Below are positions 34,752-45,672 of a stretch of 64,000 nucleotides of DNA, in pieces. The stretch's first letter is position 1. Each line of letters starts with the position of its first letter. The position numbers and the translations under genes were made by a program. The notes beneath the pieces were generated by a model. The model was not told where the DNA came from. It worked only from the letters and a program-made list of their open reading frames with translations, and did not search any database. The DNA lies in NCBI GenBank assembly GCA_011503125.2, contig WWBZ02000016.1, positions 4,402,001 through 4,466,000 on the forward strand, written 5' to 3'. Source of the DNA: Botryosphaeria dothidea (lineage: Eukaryota > Ascomycota > Dothideomycetes > Botryosphaeriales > Botryosphaeriaceae).

Positions 34752-36689
34752 TCAATCCCTCATCGGAACATCCAAAACCTCCAACTCGTCCCCACTGTCA
34801 TCCGCATCCGACGGCACAGACGAAATATCTGACGTCGAACTCTCCCTCGTTCTCGCCGCCGCAACCTCCACCAAATCCTCTCTCGGCGGTCTCTGCGCCG
34901 GCGACACGTCCGCACCGTCCTCGACCCACTGAACAAGCAGCAGCAGAAACTGCTCGCTCTCCCTAAACACCTTCTCGGCGACGATCTCATCTGACCGCAA
35001 GCCGCCACCGCCAGACTTGTTCAAGCCGCGCGCCTTCTTCCGTCTGGCGCGGATGCCTTTGAGAACTGCTTCCACAAAACCTTTGCTCCATTTCAGGTCT
35101 GGTAGTATTATTTGTAGAACCTGCTGGAGGAGCACAGTGACTTTCGCGTTGTCTGAGAAACCGTGTGTGTTGGCGGCGGAGGGTAGGAAAAATTGTGTCC
35201 ACTCGTCTTGCGATGGCGGCGTCATGTCGTAGATAGGCGGAGAGTTGGGGAGGAGCGGGAGGAGGGTGTTAGCGGCCAGCACACATAGAGCAGACGGCGG
35301 AAGGAGCGATGTGCGGATTAGTGTGGTGAAGATGGGAGCTGGTTGAGGTCGGAGGTGCTCCGTGTAGGAGTCGAAGAGCTGATGTCTGGGTGTGAAGTGC
35401 TCTGGGAGCTTTTCTGCGACCTTTGCGAGGAAAGCCAGTATTCGTTGCCGTAGCCTGATAGAGTCCATTCCGCCGAGGCGGTCGACAGGTGATAAGCTGT
35501 CATCATCCATATCCTCGTCGGAGATCGAGCCAAGAGAGACGATTGAGGTTCGTCTTGCACCGGCATTTCTGCCACTTCTCCGCGTAGCGTGGCCTGGATT
35601 CGAGTCCGAATCGCCGTCATCAAGGTCCTCTTCCTCCTCTGGGTCGAAGCCAAGATCACCTAGATCTCCCTTCTCCAGGTTCATCTCTTTGATGGGCTTG
35701 ATCTCCTCTTCCTTCTTTCTCTCCTTTAGTTCCTTACTGAAGACCTCCTTGAACTCATTCATCATCCGAGAACTTCCATCCGCAAGGATAGCACGGAGGA
35801 TTCTCCGCCTCGTTGACAGCGAGCTAGAATTTGCGCCGATGAGGTATTGTGCGATGATGCTCTGCACCAGCAATTCGTCGCCTGCCATCCCATCCCGCTC
35901 GACCTCCTCGTCCCGTATCCTGGCCCGCTCATTCCAGTCGTCCTCCATGACTTCCAACATCAGCTCCAGCCACATCTGCCAGCGCTCCCACCTGGCCCTG
36001 TGCTTGACCGAGCAGTTGAAAGCCCAGCCCAGCACGCTCCAGAAATCGTCCGCATTATTCCACAGACTATTCTTATTCGCCATCGCCGACTTGATCGGGC
36101 GCTCATCTTCAACCCCGCCACTGCTAGCACCCTTAAACGAGCCAAATACACCGCGCTTCCTCCCACCGCGCGTCCGCGCTGACCGGAAGGTAAAGGCATT
36201 GGCGAAGCTGGCACTGATGGGCCCGATCGTGCGGTTAACGTCACGGAGGTAGCGGGCAGCGGCGTTTGCGGCTTGGAGCTTCTCTGGTGTGGAGGCGCGA
36301 GTTGTGACGGCGGGATGGACGATTAATGTGGCGGAGACCTCGAACAGCTGATACGGCGGGATCTGTGCGGGGAGGCGGTTGGAGGGGCTGGAGAGAGAGC
36401 CAGATCGGAGCAAGCTGGTGAGGAGGCTGAAGGCTTGCAGGTCTGCGCCGCGTTAGGATTGGATGGAATAGCAGATGTCGGGAGTCGTACATTGCCCTGA
36501 CTCGAGGTAGACGCTGCAGTGATGTGCGAGCTCAAAAGGCAGCTGCGCGGCTTGCCTGTACCGAGGCTGTAAAGCATTGGAAGCGGGCGCAGATGGGCTG
36601 CGAGAGGCTTGAGTGGTCGAGGGAGGCGTAAGAAAGGCGGTTTCGCCCTCGCGAGCGGTCGCGAAGGAAGCGGGAGAATCGGCGGCCAT
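34752..36689 (-). CDS. acidic, charge-patterned protein of unknown function
   Basis: Exons 36689-36491 and 36442-34752 (48-nt intron, GTACGA to GCGCAG); 629 aa. The splice gives a continuous helix reading LESGQ|YLQAFSLLTSLLRSGS. I do not recognise the family. Visible: a Trp-rich helical block about residues 160-210 (DDFWSVLGWAFNCSVKHRAR, ERWQMWLELMLEVME), a long acidic linker at about 320-380 with EEEEDLDDGDSDSN, a Leu-rich helical region at about 400-540, and a Ser/Asp-rich tail ending DSGDELEVLDVP. The pattern suggests a conserved nuclear protein with alpha-helical repeats. It is divergent from the molybdate transporter over only 375 bp. Confidence 0.7.
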
Positions 36690-37064
36690 GATGTGGGGTG
36701 TTGGGATGAAGTCGGGAGACGCGTTCGCGGTCGGCAGTGAAACGCGTCTCCACGTGGGGCGCCCGGGCCAAGCCGGGAAGCAGCACTGTGGCACTGGTGC
36801 GTGCGGGCCGCCGGTCGGCCGATGCCGGCGCGGCAGGCGCGTCATCGCAACTGGCCGGATGACTGCCCACTTCTGACACCTGACGCGCCTCACACCGAAC
36901 GTCCCACCAATCCCGCGGAGATCGTCTCCTCCACACGTCGGTGACATGCTGCTTTCTCTACTAAGCTCTGTCGCACAGCCTTCCCCTCTTCTTCCCTAAC
37001 GTCTTCCCTTCTGTCCTCTACCTATCGTTAGCAAACGCATCCGCGCTCGAGACCTGTGTTCGCG
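36690..37064. promoter_or_regulatory. bidirectional promoter, unknown gene / molybdate transporter
   Basis: 375 bp between opposite start codons. A C/T-rich stretch at about 36950-37025 precedes the transporter start. No specific sites assigned. Confidence 0.6.
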
Positions 37065-38423
37065 ATGCCTTCAACCGCGAATTTCCGCCGCATAACGCAG
37101 CACAACTTGCAAACCTTCCGTAATGCGCCGCTCAGCGAGCTGTCGGGATCTCTGGGCGATCTGGGGACCCTTCTTCCGCTTCTGGTCGCCCTGACTCTCT
37201 CGCACTCCATCTCGTTGCCGGCAACCCTACTCTTCACCGGCGCCTCCAACATCCTGACTGGCGCTCTGTTTGGCATACCGCTCCCAGTCCAGCCCATGAA
37301 AGCCATTGCCTCCATAGCCATCGCTCGAAGCTATAGCCTGCAAGAAACCGCAGCTGCCGGTATAGGCGTGGCTGCGGTTGTCGGCATCATGAGCATAACG
37401 GGCTTGCTCAGCTGGGTAACTCGAGTAGTCCCCATCCCCGTCGTGAAAGGAATCCAGGTTGGGGCCGGCCTTAGCCTGGTATTGTCTGCCGGGGAGAAAA
37501 TGCTCAAGCCCCTCGGCTGGACAGGACCTTCCCCGGTTGACAATCTCCTCTGGGCCATCGGCACCGCTCTGGCACTCCTTGCATGCACCCGCGCTCCACG
37601 GGTGCCCTATGCACTTCTCATCTTTATCCTCGGACTCATCTTCGCCGGCATCAAAGCTCACGAGAGCCACCTGGACAGTTCGAGCATCATCCCCAACATC
37701 CCTATTGTTGTCCCTTCCTGGGCAACATTCGGCCGCACCTTCGTAACCGCCTCCCTCGGCCAACTCCCCCTAACTACCCTTAACTCCATCATCGCCGTGA
37801 CCCATCTCTCCGCAGACCTCCTCCCGAGCGTCCCGACCCCCACCGTCACCGCCATCGGCTCCTCCGTCGCCGTTATGAACCTCATCGGCTGCTGGTTCGG
37901 CGCCATGCCCGCGTGCCACGGCTCCGGCGGCCTCGCTGCTCAACACCGTTTCGGCGCCCGCAGCGGCGCCTCCGTCATCATCCTCGGCATCATCAAGATG
38001 ATCCTCGGCCTCGTCGGCGGCGAGTCCTTGGTCCGCCTGCTCGGTAGCTTCCCTAAAGCGTTGCTCGGAATTATGGTGCTTGCCGCAGGCGTCGAGCTCG
38101 CGAAGGTCGGCGAGTCGCTGAATGCCGGCGCGAGGGATCTGTGGGAGGAGGCGGAGATGGAGCACTCTGGCCACCAGGTGCTCGGAAAGAGGCTGCGCGA
38201 GCCGAGCGAGGCGGAGAGGAGGGATCGTTGGGCCGTCATGATGGTGACGGTGGCGGGGCTGTTGGCGTTTAGGAATGATGCTGTGGGCTTTGTTGCTGGG
38301 ATGCTTTGGCATTGGGGTTTGAAGGTCGAGCTGCCGAGGCTGCGAAGGCCGAATTGGTGGCAGAGGTGGAGGGCGAGTGGTGAGAGACGCGCGGCGGGCG
38401 AGGAGGGGGAGAGCTTGCTGTAG
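37065..38423 (+). CDS. MOT1-family molybdate transporter
   Basis: Intronless, 452 aa from the ATG at 37065 (upstream in-frame codons lack ATG). Two related halves carry the MOT1 (sulfate-transporter-like) signatures: SGSLGDLGTLLPLLVAL with the following TGASNILTGALFGIPLPVQP, and LTTLNSIIAVTHLSADLLP with AVMNLIGCWFGAMPACHGSG, then GLAAQHRFGARSG. About ten hydrophobic membrane segments are visible, and the C-terminus is charged and cytosolic. It imports molybdate for molybdenum cofactor enzymes such as nitrate reductase. A plasma-membrane or vacuolar location cannot be decided from sequence. Confidence 0.88.
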   Translation: MPSTANFRRITQHNLQTFRNAPLSELSGSLGDLGTLLPLLVALTLSHSISLPATLLFTGASNILTGALFGIPLPVQPMKAIASIAIARSYSLQETAAAGIGVAAVVGIMSITGLLSWVTRVVPIPVVKGIQVGAGLSLVLSAGEKMLKPLGWTGPSPVDNLLWAIGTALALLACTRAPRVPYALLIFILGLIFAGIKAHESHLDSSSIIPNIPIVVPSWATFGRTFVTASLGQLPLTTLNSIIAVTHLSADLLPSVPTPTVTAIGSSVAVMNLIGCWFGAMPACHGSGGLAAQHRFGARSGASVIILGIIKMILGLVGGESLVRLLGSFPKALLGIMVLAAGVELAKVGESLNAGARDLWEEAEMEHSGHQVLGKRLREPSEAERRDRWAVMMVTVAGLLAFRNDAVGFVAGMLWHWGLKVELPRLRRPNWWQRWRASGERRAAGEEGESLL

Positions 38424-39408
38424 GTCTTATGTACTGGTTTACTGGTCGCTAAATGTCCGAGTCTTTGCCAGCGACTTCCATCCTTATAATTTAATCTGCC
38501 TTACGAGTATGTACTATCGTGCGGCGGTTCTATGCGCCTTATCTGCAATATACTGCATAGCCAGCGCTTTTCTACATTTACTCGCGCTCATAATGCCCTC
38601 CATCCACCATATGCTGTTGAGAACGTGCTTGATGGTTCTGCAAAGCCACTCGTCAACGCTTTCTCGACTGCAATCAGCAGACGTCCCGATTGTCTATAAA
38701 ATCTGAAGTCGCTGGTTAAAAAAAATTTTCAGGGTAGTAATCTATACTTTTAGAAGTAGCGGTGAGAACGGCGAAGCCTCTGGGACCATGTTCAGAATGG
38801 ATCAGTACGCGAGAAGCCTCTGCGACCGATTTATCCATCGTAGAGATAAGTAGTGCAATGGTTACTGGATTTGGACTTCATATATCTTGATAATGGCAAT
38901 GCGTTTGGGGGAATCGATCTTTATCTTGACGGAGAAGTTGCGGATGATGCGTTGCTTTGTGGACGGCCGATTGAAAGGAACGTCGGAAAGTGGCCGAGTC
39001 CACTGCGGGTAGCTGCATATGCTGAAACAGGCTTATTCAGAAGCATTGAAGAAACTGCCTGAGTAGTCTGGCCGGTATTGTGTTTGCTCGGTGAGGCAAA
39101 CTTGGGAAGTGTCTGAGCCATATGTCATCACGACTGGTTGAAGCGCCCGGCAAGATGAACATGTGTCTTTCGGAGGAAACCTTGTGTCAGACGAACATTT
39201 CAAGGACTCTTGGAGTGTGATGAAAGGGCCTACGACGTGTTCAAGTACAGTCAAAGTTGGAAATCGCCGAACATCACGTGCATGGTGTGCAATTCGCGTC
39301 CGGCCGGTAGGTGCTCTACTCCACTTCTCGACGCGCCGGGAGATCTTCTTCTCCCGCACTGTCGCCGACCTTGTCTTCTGTAACCCAACGCACGGGAGAA
39401 GCAGCGCA
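38424..39408. other. intergenic region at the core/accessory boundary
   Basis: 985 bp, AT-rich in 38500-38900, with no supported gene. The frame at 39163 becomes real only from the ATG at 39409. Confidence 0.45.
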
Positions 39409-41213
39409 ATGTCCAACCTCTCTGACAATATGGAGACGTCCGCAGACTCCATGAAGCTGAGGATGATTCGGGAGATCGAGAACCATTTTGGCGTCTCCAT
39501 CTCCACTGTCCTCGGGTCTGACTTGGAGGCGGAAGACATCTCCAGATTGCCGGACCAGCTTGTCAACGCGCTCGACCAGCTGATTCGAGCCTACAATCCC
39601 AGCTTCGACCTGTTCCGCGCCTCCTTGAACAAATGCTTCCAGGACCGTGATAGGCCGCCCATCCCAACTAAGGAGGACATCTTCATCATCCACAGGATCT
39701 TCTTCGTGGGCACGACCAACTCCGAGTCGTATTCGGCAGCTTTAGCCGTTACGCGCAACTGGACTCCTCCGTACGTCTTCCTTACTTCTTCACTACGAAC
39801 GACTAACACCAACCCCAGCGCCGCCACGCACCAAGAACCTTACATTCCACCTCAATCGACCGCGTCCGCCAGTGAAGTGTCCCAAAGCAACAGTATCGCT
39901 TCCGCCAGCGCTCCTCCGTAAACTTCCTCCCCCCAAACACCCCACTGACCACGCGCCACTGACACCGCACCCAGCTTCCTCGCGGCACGCAAGACCGCCA
40001 ACATCACCTACAGCCACATCGTCTCGTCGGCGCCGCATTCAGTGAGTCCGCTCACCCCCGCTCCCATGCGCTCCGAAGGAATCGTTAGCAACACCGACAT
40101 GCCTGGCACCCAGAGCCCCCGCCCTCCGCGGTTCCAGCTCGCGAGCCCCGCGGGCACCGAGAGCAGCGACCTCCAGAGCAGCGACGCCGGCCCGCCCAAC
40201 GACAGCACCACCACCGGGGCCGAGAGCAACGTCCAGGCCTCCAACGACGGCGCCCAGCACGCTCAAACTCCCACCCACGCCTCCAAGCGGCCTCTCTCGT
40301 CCTCGACGCCACCCAGCCCCCCTCAACGCCGCGCCAAGCGCGGTCGCTACAGCACCGGCACTTTCGGCTACATGCGCCACGAAGAACTCGGCCACGAGCT
40401 TTTCCTGCGTCTTGACAGGATGATTGCCACGGAGCAGGAGCGCGATGACCTCAAGACTAAGGTCGAGGAGCTGATGGCCAGGGCCAACGAACTCGAAAAG
40501 GAGAAGAGTGCTCTCGAAGACGAAAAGACCGTGCTCAAGGGCATTGAGGCTGGTTCGGCGGCTGCGAACAAGGATCTTGAGGAGAAGAACCAGCAGCTTG
40601 AGCGTGAGATGGAAGGTCTGAAGGGCCAAGTTGGCTCGCTGGAGGAGGAGGAGAAGAAGAAGAAGAAGAAGAAGAATAAGAAGAAGAAGAGTGGGCCAAG
40701 AGGCGGCATGATGAGTTCAAGGAGCAGAACGGCCAGCTCAAGCAGCAGAACGGCCAGCCCAAGCAGCAGAACGGCCAGCCCAAGCAGCAGAACGACCAGC
40801 TCAGGCACCAGAACGACCAGCTCAAGCAAGCTAAGGCCGACCTCACTCAGCAGAAGGATGGCGCCGTCAACAATGCCGAAGTGGCCAACCGCGAGAAGCA
40901 GGAGGCAGAGAAGAAGAGGCGTGCTGAGAACATTGCCGAGACGATTTCTAAGGCTAAGAAGAAGGAAGATGAGGAGAAGAACTCTCTAAAAGAGGAGAAC
41001 AAGAGGCTTGTTCAGAACAACAAGGACTTTGAGCAGAAGGTCACCAAGCTTGCTCAGGAGACGAATGGCATGAAGGAGGAGAACAAGAAACTCGCTCGAA
41101 GCGAGAAGTATTTTGAGTGGGAGTGCCAAAAGTACAAGACCTTGGTGGCGCGGTTCCCGCAGAACGTCGAGAACACCTTGCAGGAGAGGAAGGAGAAGCG
41201 CCGCGATGAGTGA
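39409..41213 (+). CDS. coiled-coil protein, unknown function, with a frameshift in an AAG tract
   Basis: Exons 39409-39770, 39819-39917 and 39975 onward, with introns of 48 and 57 nt (GTACGT and GTAAAC donors). The N-terminal about 120 residues look globular (LRMIREIENHFGVSISTVLG). A Pro/Ser-rich NLS-like region (PQRRAKRGR) follows, then a long coiled coil (DDLKTKVEELMARANELEKE). In the AAG-rich tract at 40651-40691 the coiled-coil frame ends: the natural continuation (EFKEQNGQLKQQNGQ, then REKQEAEKKRRAENI to 41213) is one frame away and opens just after a TAA at 40677. Read straight, the protein instead ends at 40989 in an Arg/Ser-rich tail. Either a 1-nt deletion, a sequencing error or -1 frameshifting is involved. 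The repeated QNGQxKQQ unit is 24 nt. No family recognised. Confidence 0.55.
40651..40691 (+). repeat. AAG-rich microsatellite at the frameshift point
   Basis: GAG and AAG triplets in a purine tract broken by one AAT. The two halves of the coiled-coil gene change frame here. Confidence 0.8.
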
Positions 41214-43309
41214 GCGTGTCGGTTTGCTCACGATCTTCATGTCTTGGCTATTGGGATAGGGGGAGTTTCGGGTTATAGACGCGCCGCTTCATTGTAGAAC
41301 GGCATCAATGATTGGGGGAGTTTACTCTATTCTTGAGGGGGAAGTGATTGAGTGATAGTTGTATTATTCCGGATGAACCCTAACTCGTGCAGTCGTTCCC
41401 ATCACCATGTTCCCTTCCAAAATGCCGTCATTATGTCCAACCGCGTGATTTAGACCATAGGCGAGGAGCTAGTGGAGCTTGTAATCGATCACTCCGTCTA
41501 TATCTTTCTTCTTGAAGACGGACTTCTCTTCCTTCTCTCCTCCGCTGGACGACACTCCTCTCGGCCACTCGCCTTTGAACTGTCACGCTGGGCTCCTCTG
41601 GAGCTACACTTTTCTCCCGGCCTGAGCATCCACGTCAAAAGAACTTGTCAACCACATTGGCCCGTAGTCACGTGTTTTGTTTTGCTTTTGCTTATACACG
41701 CGTTCTTTCTTTGCTTTCTGCCGCACCATACACTTACCCCTACACACCTCATTTACCCCGATTATGCGTATTTCCGTAAATCCGATCATCATACGTATAT
41801 AGCAGACCTCAGTAGCAATGATAAGAAGACCAGCGGTGAATTCTTTCTCACCGTTCCACATGTTTCATATACTGATGGTCGAACGACCGTATGATGCGCG
41901 AACCCCAAGGACCCGCGATCATACAGTACGTAGGCCCAGGGGAAAAAAAAAAGGGAAAAACGAGATGCTGAGAACGACAGGACTCGGGTGAGGAAGGGAA
42001 TCCCTGTGATAGCATCATCAAGGTAGAGTGACGTTTCGGATGGTGAAAAGAGTGGGTTGCAACGTACACGTGCCACCTCAATATGCTTTAGCATTTGAGC
42101 AACCCACCCTCCCCCGCCGGTGAAGGGCGCGGTCCCCTGGTGCGGTAGAGTCGATTACACTTGGCATGGTGGGTGAGCCTGTAATGAAAGTCGGTGCTTC
42201 AGCATCGAAGGACGAGATATGACACAGAAAGTGACTTGGAAGGTTGACTCGACTTAGCAAAGGAGGGTGAAGGTGGACGTTAAAGGTTGAGGAGTAGCCT
42301 GCAGGAGCTTGGGGTGACATACCAGCGTGGAGAAGAGTGTATTGGGTCAGTCGATGAAGCAGAGGAAAGGATGAAGAGTGGAGGACGAAGACGGAAGCTG
42401 GGCTTTTGCAGCTGAATTATACTTCGGGGCACCGTCTACAAAATCCAAAATCCATCTTGAACTGTACAGGTCAAAGCTTCGATCGTTCGTCTCACGCCAC
42501 CAGCAAGCAGGATAAAACCCCAAGCAGTGTCGTTGCCGCAGCCCCTGTCATCATCTCGGCAAAGACGGACCGTAGCGCGGTCGATTGCCCGGGAAGGGCG
42601 ATCAGCCGAGGGCCAAGCATGCGGCTATTTTTTGGCCAATGAGGACTACAACTCCTGGCAGGAAACGCGAACCGATGGGGAAGTATTAGTATACGTGGTT
42701 GCTTATCTTGGCCTTTCTTCAAACTTGCGCTCCCTAGGACTCGCTCGAGCAGCCACTGCAGACTCAGAACCTGGAACATCCCTAGCTGTAGAACTTTGTC
42801 ATCGCCCCGTGTGCAGATCATCTTGGCTGCTAGTTTTGAAGGCGTTGCGCAAGACTCTCAGTAGTAGCTCCAACCTTCGTTTTTCGAAACATTTGGCTCG
42901 CGCTAAACTATGATTCAATTCGCGAGCTGTGGACCGTCTCGAAATAGCCTCTACCCTTGGTGGGAGCTAATCCAAACGAAGCATCAATTGAAAGGCTAGC
43001 TGAGATATGCGGTTAGCCGGGTCCTTCGAAACGTCAAGTCCAGATCGCTTCCCCGCCATACTTAGAGATCGAGAGTAACTAGAACCCAAAGCTCCTGGCT
43101 GACCTTGGCAAGCCCAGCCGCACCTTGGACTCGGCTCTCTTTGGGGCCATGGCGTCAGCTCGCAAACTTATATTCGAAATCCTCCTTCCGCAGCATCGCT
43201 CCGAATCCTCACTTCATTTTTGCAACTTTCCTTGCCTCGTTTCTTTCCTTCTTTCAGTCGTGAAATCACTCGCTAGGCTGCAACATACCTTTCCTCACTT
43301 CCGCACAAG
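41214..43309. other. long gene-free region upstream of the GMC oxidoreductase
   Basis: 2.1 kb. It has an A-run at about 41942-41953 and pyrimidine-rich leader sequence at 43240-43260. Short frames on both strands (41472, 42078, 42527) have no domain. No RNA gene recognised. Confidence 0.45.
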
Positions 43310-45432
43310 ATGCGGGCCTCACTCGTTCTACTTTCTTTCTGTTCCCAGACCCTTGCTGCCCCTCAGCTTTTTGGTCCGCTAGCTGACCTTCTCGGCAACG
43401 TCGGCGGCGGCAAGGGTTTCGTTGATACCGCTCTCGGTGCGCTCGGAGGTGCAGTTGGGGTCACAGCTACATACGACTACGTCGTAGTGGGCGGTGGGAC
43501 TGCGGGCAACACCATTGGAGTGCGTCTGGCGGAAGCCGGCTACTCGGTGGCCATAATCGAGGCTGGTGGTTACTATCAGATCGGAAAGCCGCTCTTGACC
43601 ACGTCCCCTGCCGGAGATGTCTTCAACATTGGAATGTCCATGTCCGACGCTTCTCCACTCGTTGACTGGATGTTCGAGACACAGCCTCAAGATGGTGCCA
43701 ATGGCCGCACATTCCATTATGCTCGAGGGAAGTGTTTGGGCGGAAGGTAAGTGAGCCTCGGTCCAGCCCCAGAGGCGGCGCTAACGCACAGGAAGCTCGG
43801 CGCTAAACTTCATGATCTACCAGAGGTAAGCACGAGTCCAATTACTCTAGTGTTGCAGAAAGCATCTCATACTTACATGGATGTAGAGGAACCGCTCAGT
43901 GTTATGACCAGTGGGCCGAAACCCTCGGCGACGACAGCTGGAGCTGGGCCAACACTCAGAAGCACTTCAAGAACAGCTTTACCTTCACTCCACCAAACGA
44001 CGCCAAGCGAGGCACCAACGTCACGACCAAGTACAATCCCAGTGCCTTCAGCGCTGGCTCTCCCGGCCCTGTGCAAGTCGGGTACACCAACTTCGTGAGC
44101 GCGGCAGCGACATGGCTGGAGAAGGGCATGGCTGCCGTCGGAATCAAGCCCGCCGCCGACTTCAACAGCGGCACTCTGTTGGGCGGCGCCTATCTCTCCA
44201 CGACCATCAGGCCATCCGACGCCACCAAGAGTGGCTCGGACCAGTTCATCACCAGGGCCAAGTCCAACCCCAAGCTGAAAGTCTACATCAAAACGCTAGC
44301 CAAGAAGATCCTCTTCGACAACAACAAGAAGGCGACAGGCGTCGCCGTCGACACCGCCGGCATCAAATACACCATCAACACCCGCAAGGAGGTCATCGTC
44401 TCGGCCGGCGCTTTCCAATCCCCGCAGCTGCTCATGGTATCCGGCATCGGCCCAGCCGCCTACCTGCAGTCCTTCGGAATCAACGTCCTGTCCGACCTCG
44501 CCGGCGTCGGCCAAAACATGTGGGACCACATCATGTTCGGGCCCTCCTACCAGGTCAACCTCGTCACCCTCAACAAAGTCATCAAGGACCCCCTCTACGC
44601 CGCCAAGCGCCTGACCGACTACATCACCACCCGAACCGGCGAGCTCTCCTCCAACGTCGTCGAGTACCTCGGCTGGGAGAAGCTCTCCAGCCTCGCCTCC
44701 TACGCCCCCTCCTTCTCCCCAACCACCAAGCAGCAACTCGCCCAATTCCCCTCCGACTGGCCCGAGGCCGAGGTCCCGCGTTCCCAGCCCCCATCCCCGC
44801 TCCCCGCTCCCTCGCTGACGCCCATCCCAGTGGCTCACCATCAACTCCTACATCGAAGACTTCCTCACCCCCGTCGCCGACGTGTCCCGCCAGTCCGCGC
44901 AGCACGCCACCATCCTCGGCGCCATCGTCGCGCCCACCTCGCGCGGCAACGTGACCCTCCGCTCCGCCGACACGCAGGACCTGCCCCTGATCAACCCCAA
45001 CTGGCTGACCGCCCCGGCCGACGTCGAGCTCGCCATCGCCATGTACAAGCGCATGCGCGAGATCTGGGCGACGCCCGCCATGCGCGCGGTCGTCGGCGGC
45101 GAGGCATATCCGGGGGCGGGCGTGCAGTCGGACGCGCAGATCCACGAGCAGGTGAAGCGGTCGCTGACGACGGTGTGGCACGCGGCGTGCACGTGCAGGA
45201 TGGGGCGGGGGGACGACGCGGGCGCGGTGCTGGACGCGCGCGCGCGCGTGTTCGGCGTCGGCGCGCTGAGGGTCGTCGACGCGAGCAGCTTCCCGACGCT
45301 GCCGCCGGGGCATCCGCAGAGCACTGTTTGTGGGTTTCGAGTCCTTCGGTTTCTGATCGGGGGCGGGTTCACTGACGTGTCGCAGATATGGTTGCGGAGA
45401 AGATTGCGGCGGATATCATCAACGGTTCGTAG
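43310..45432 (+). CDS. secreted GMC oxidoreductase (FAD-dependent)
   Basis: Five exons: 43310-43746, 43796-43825, 43887-44772, 44831-45329 and 45386-45432; 632 aa, phases consistent. The 30-nt exon 2 (SSALNFMIYQ) completes the GG-SSA motif. Signal peptide: MRASLVLLSFCSQTLAA. FAD-binding start YDYVVVGGGTAGNTIGVRLA, then ADP-contact EAGG and the first GMC signature RGKCLGGSSALN. The second signature is GAFQSPQLLMVSGIGP. The C-terminal active-site region reads VWHAACTCRMG with the second catalytic position in PPGHPQSTVYMVAEKIA. The family covers aryl-alcohol oxidase, glucose oxidase and glucose dehydrogenases; substrate undetermined. Intron 3 uses a weak GTCCCG donor, chosen because it restores WLTINSYIED. 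Confidence 0.87.
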
Positions 45433-45672
45433 AGGTCACGGTGGTTGGGGGAGATTGGATCCGCTGCTGGAAAGTTTTGGATGATGTTTTGCTACTTAGA
45501 ACTGCTTTAAGCTCTTATGGAACATTGCCCAATGTCGTAGTGCCGTGGGGGGCGGAAGCATCCATCCGGACGCAAGTGCTGGTGACAAAAAGCCGTCCAG
45601 ACGAACGCTTCCGCTCCCCATGCCAAAAATGCCCAACCGAAAATCCCAACTGTCGAGTCCACTCCCAACCAA
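45433..45672. other. convergent intergenic space
   Basis: 240 bp between the GMC gene and the minus-strand coiled-coil gene; only 3' flank sequence. Confidence 0.5.

Noticed and set aside
36443..36490. separate small gene at 36453-36947 (-)
   Set aside because: It is exon 1 of the 629-aa unknown protein; the 48-nt intron joins them in phase.
43911..44954. 347-aa plus-strand frame rich in Arg, His and Gln
   Set aside because: Frame-shifted shadow of GMC exon 3.
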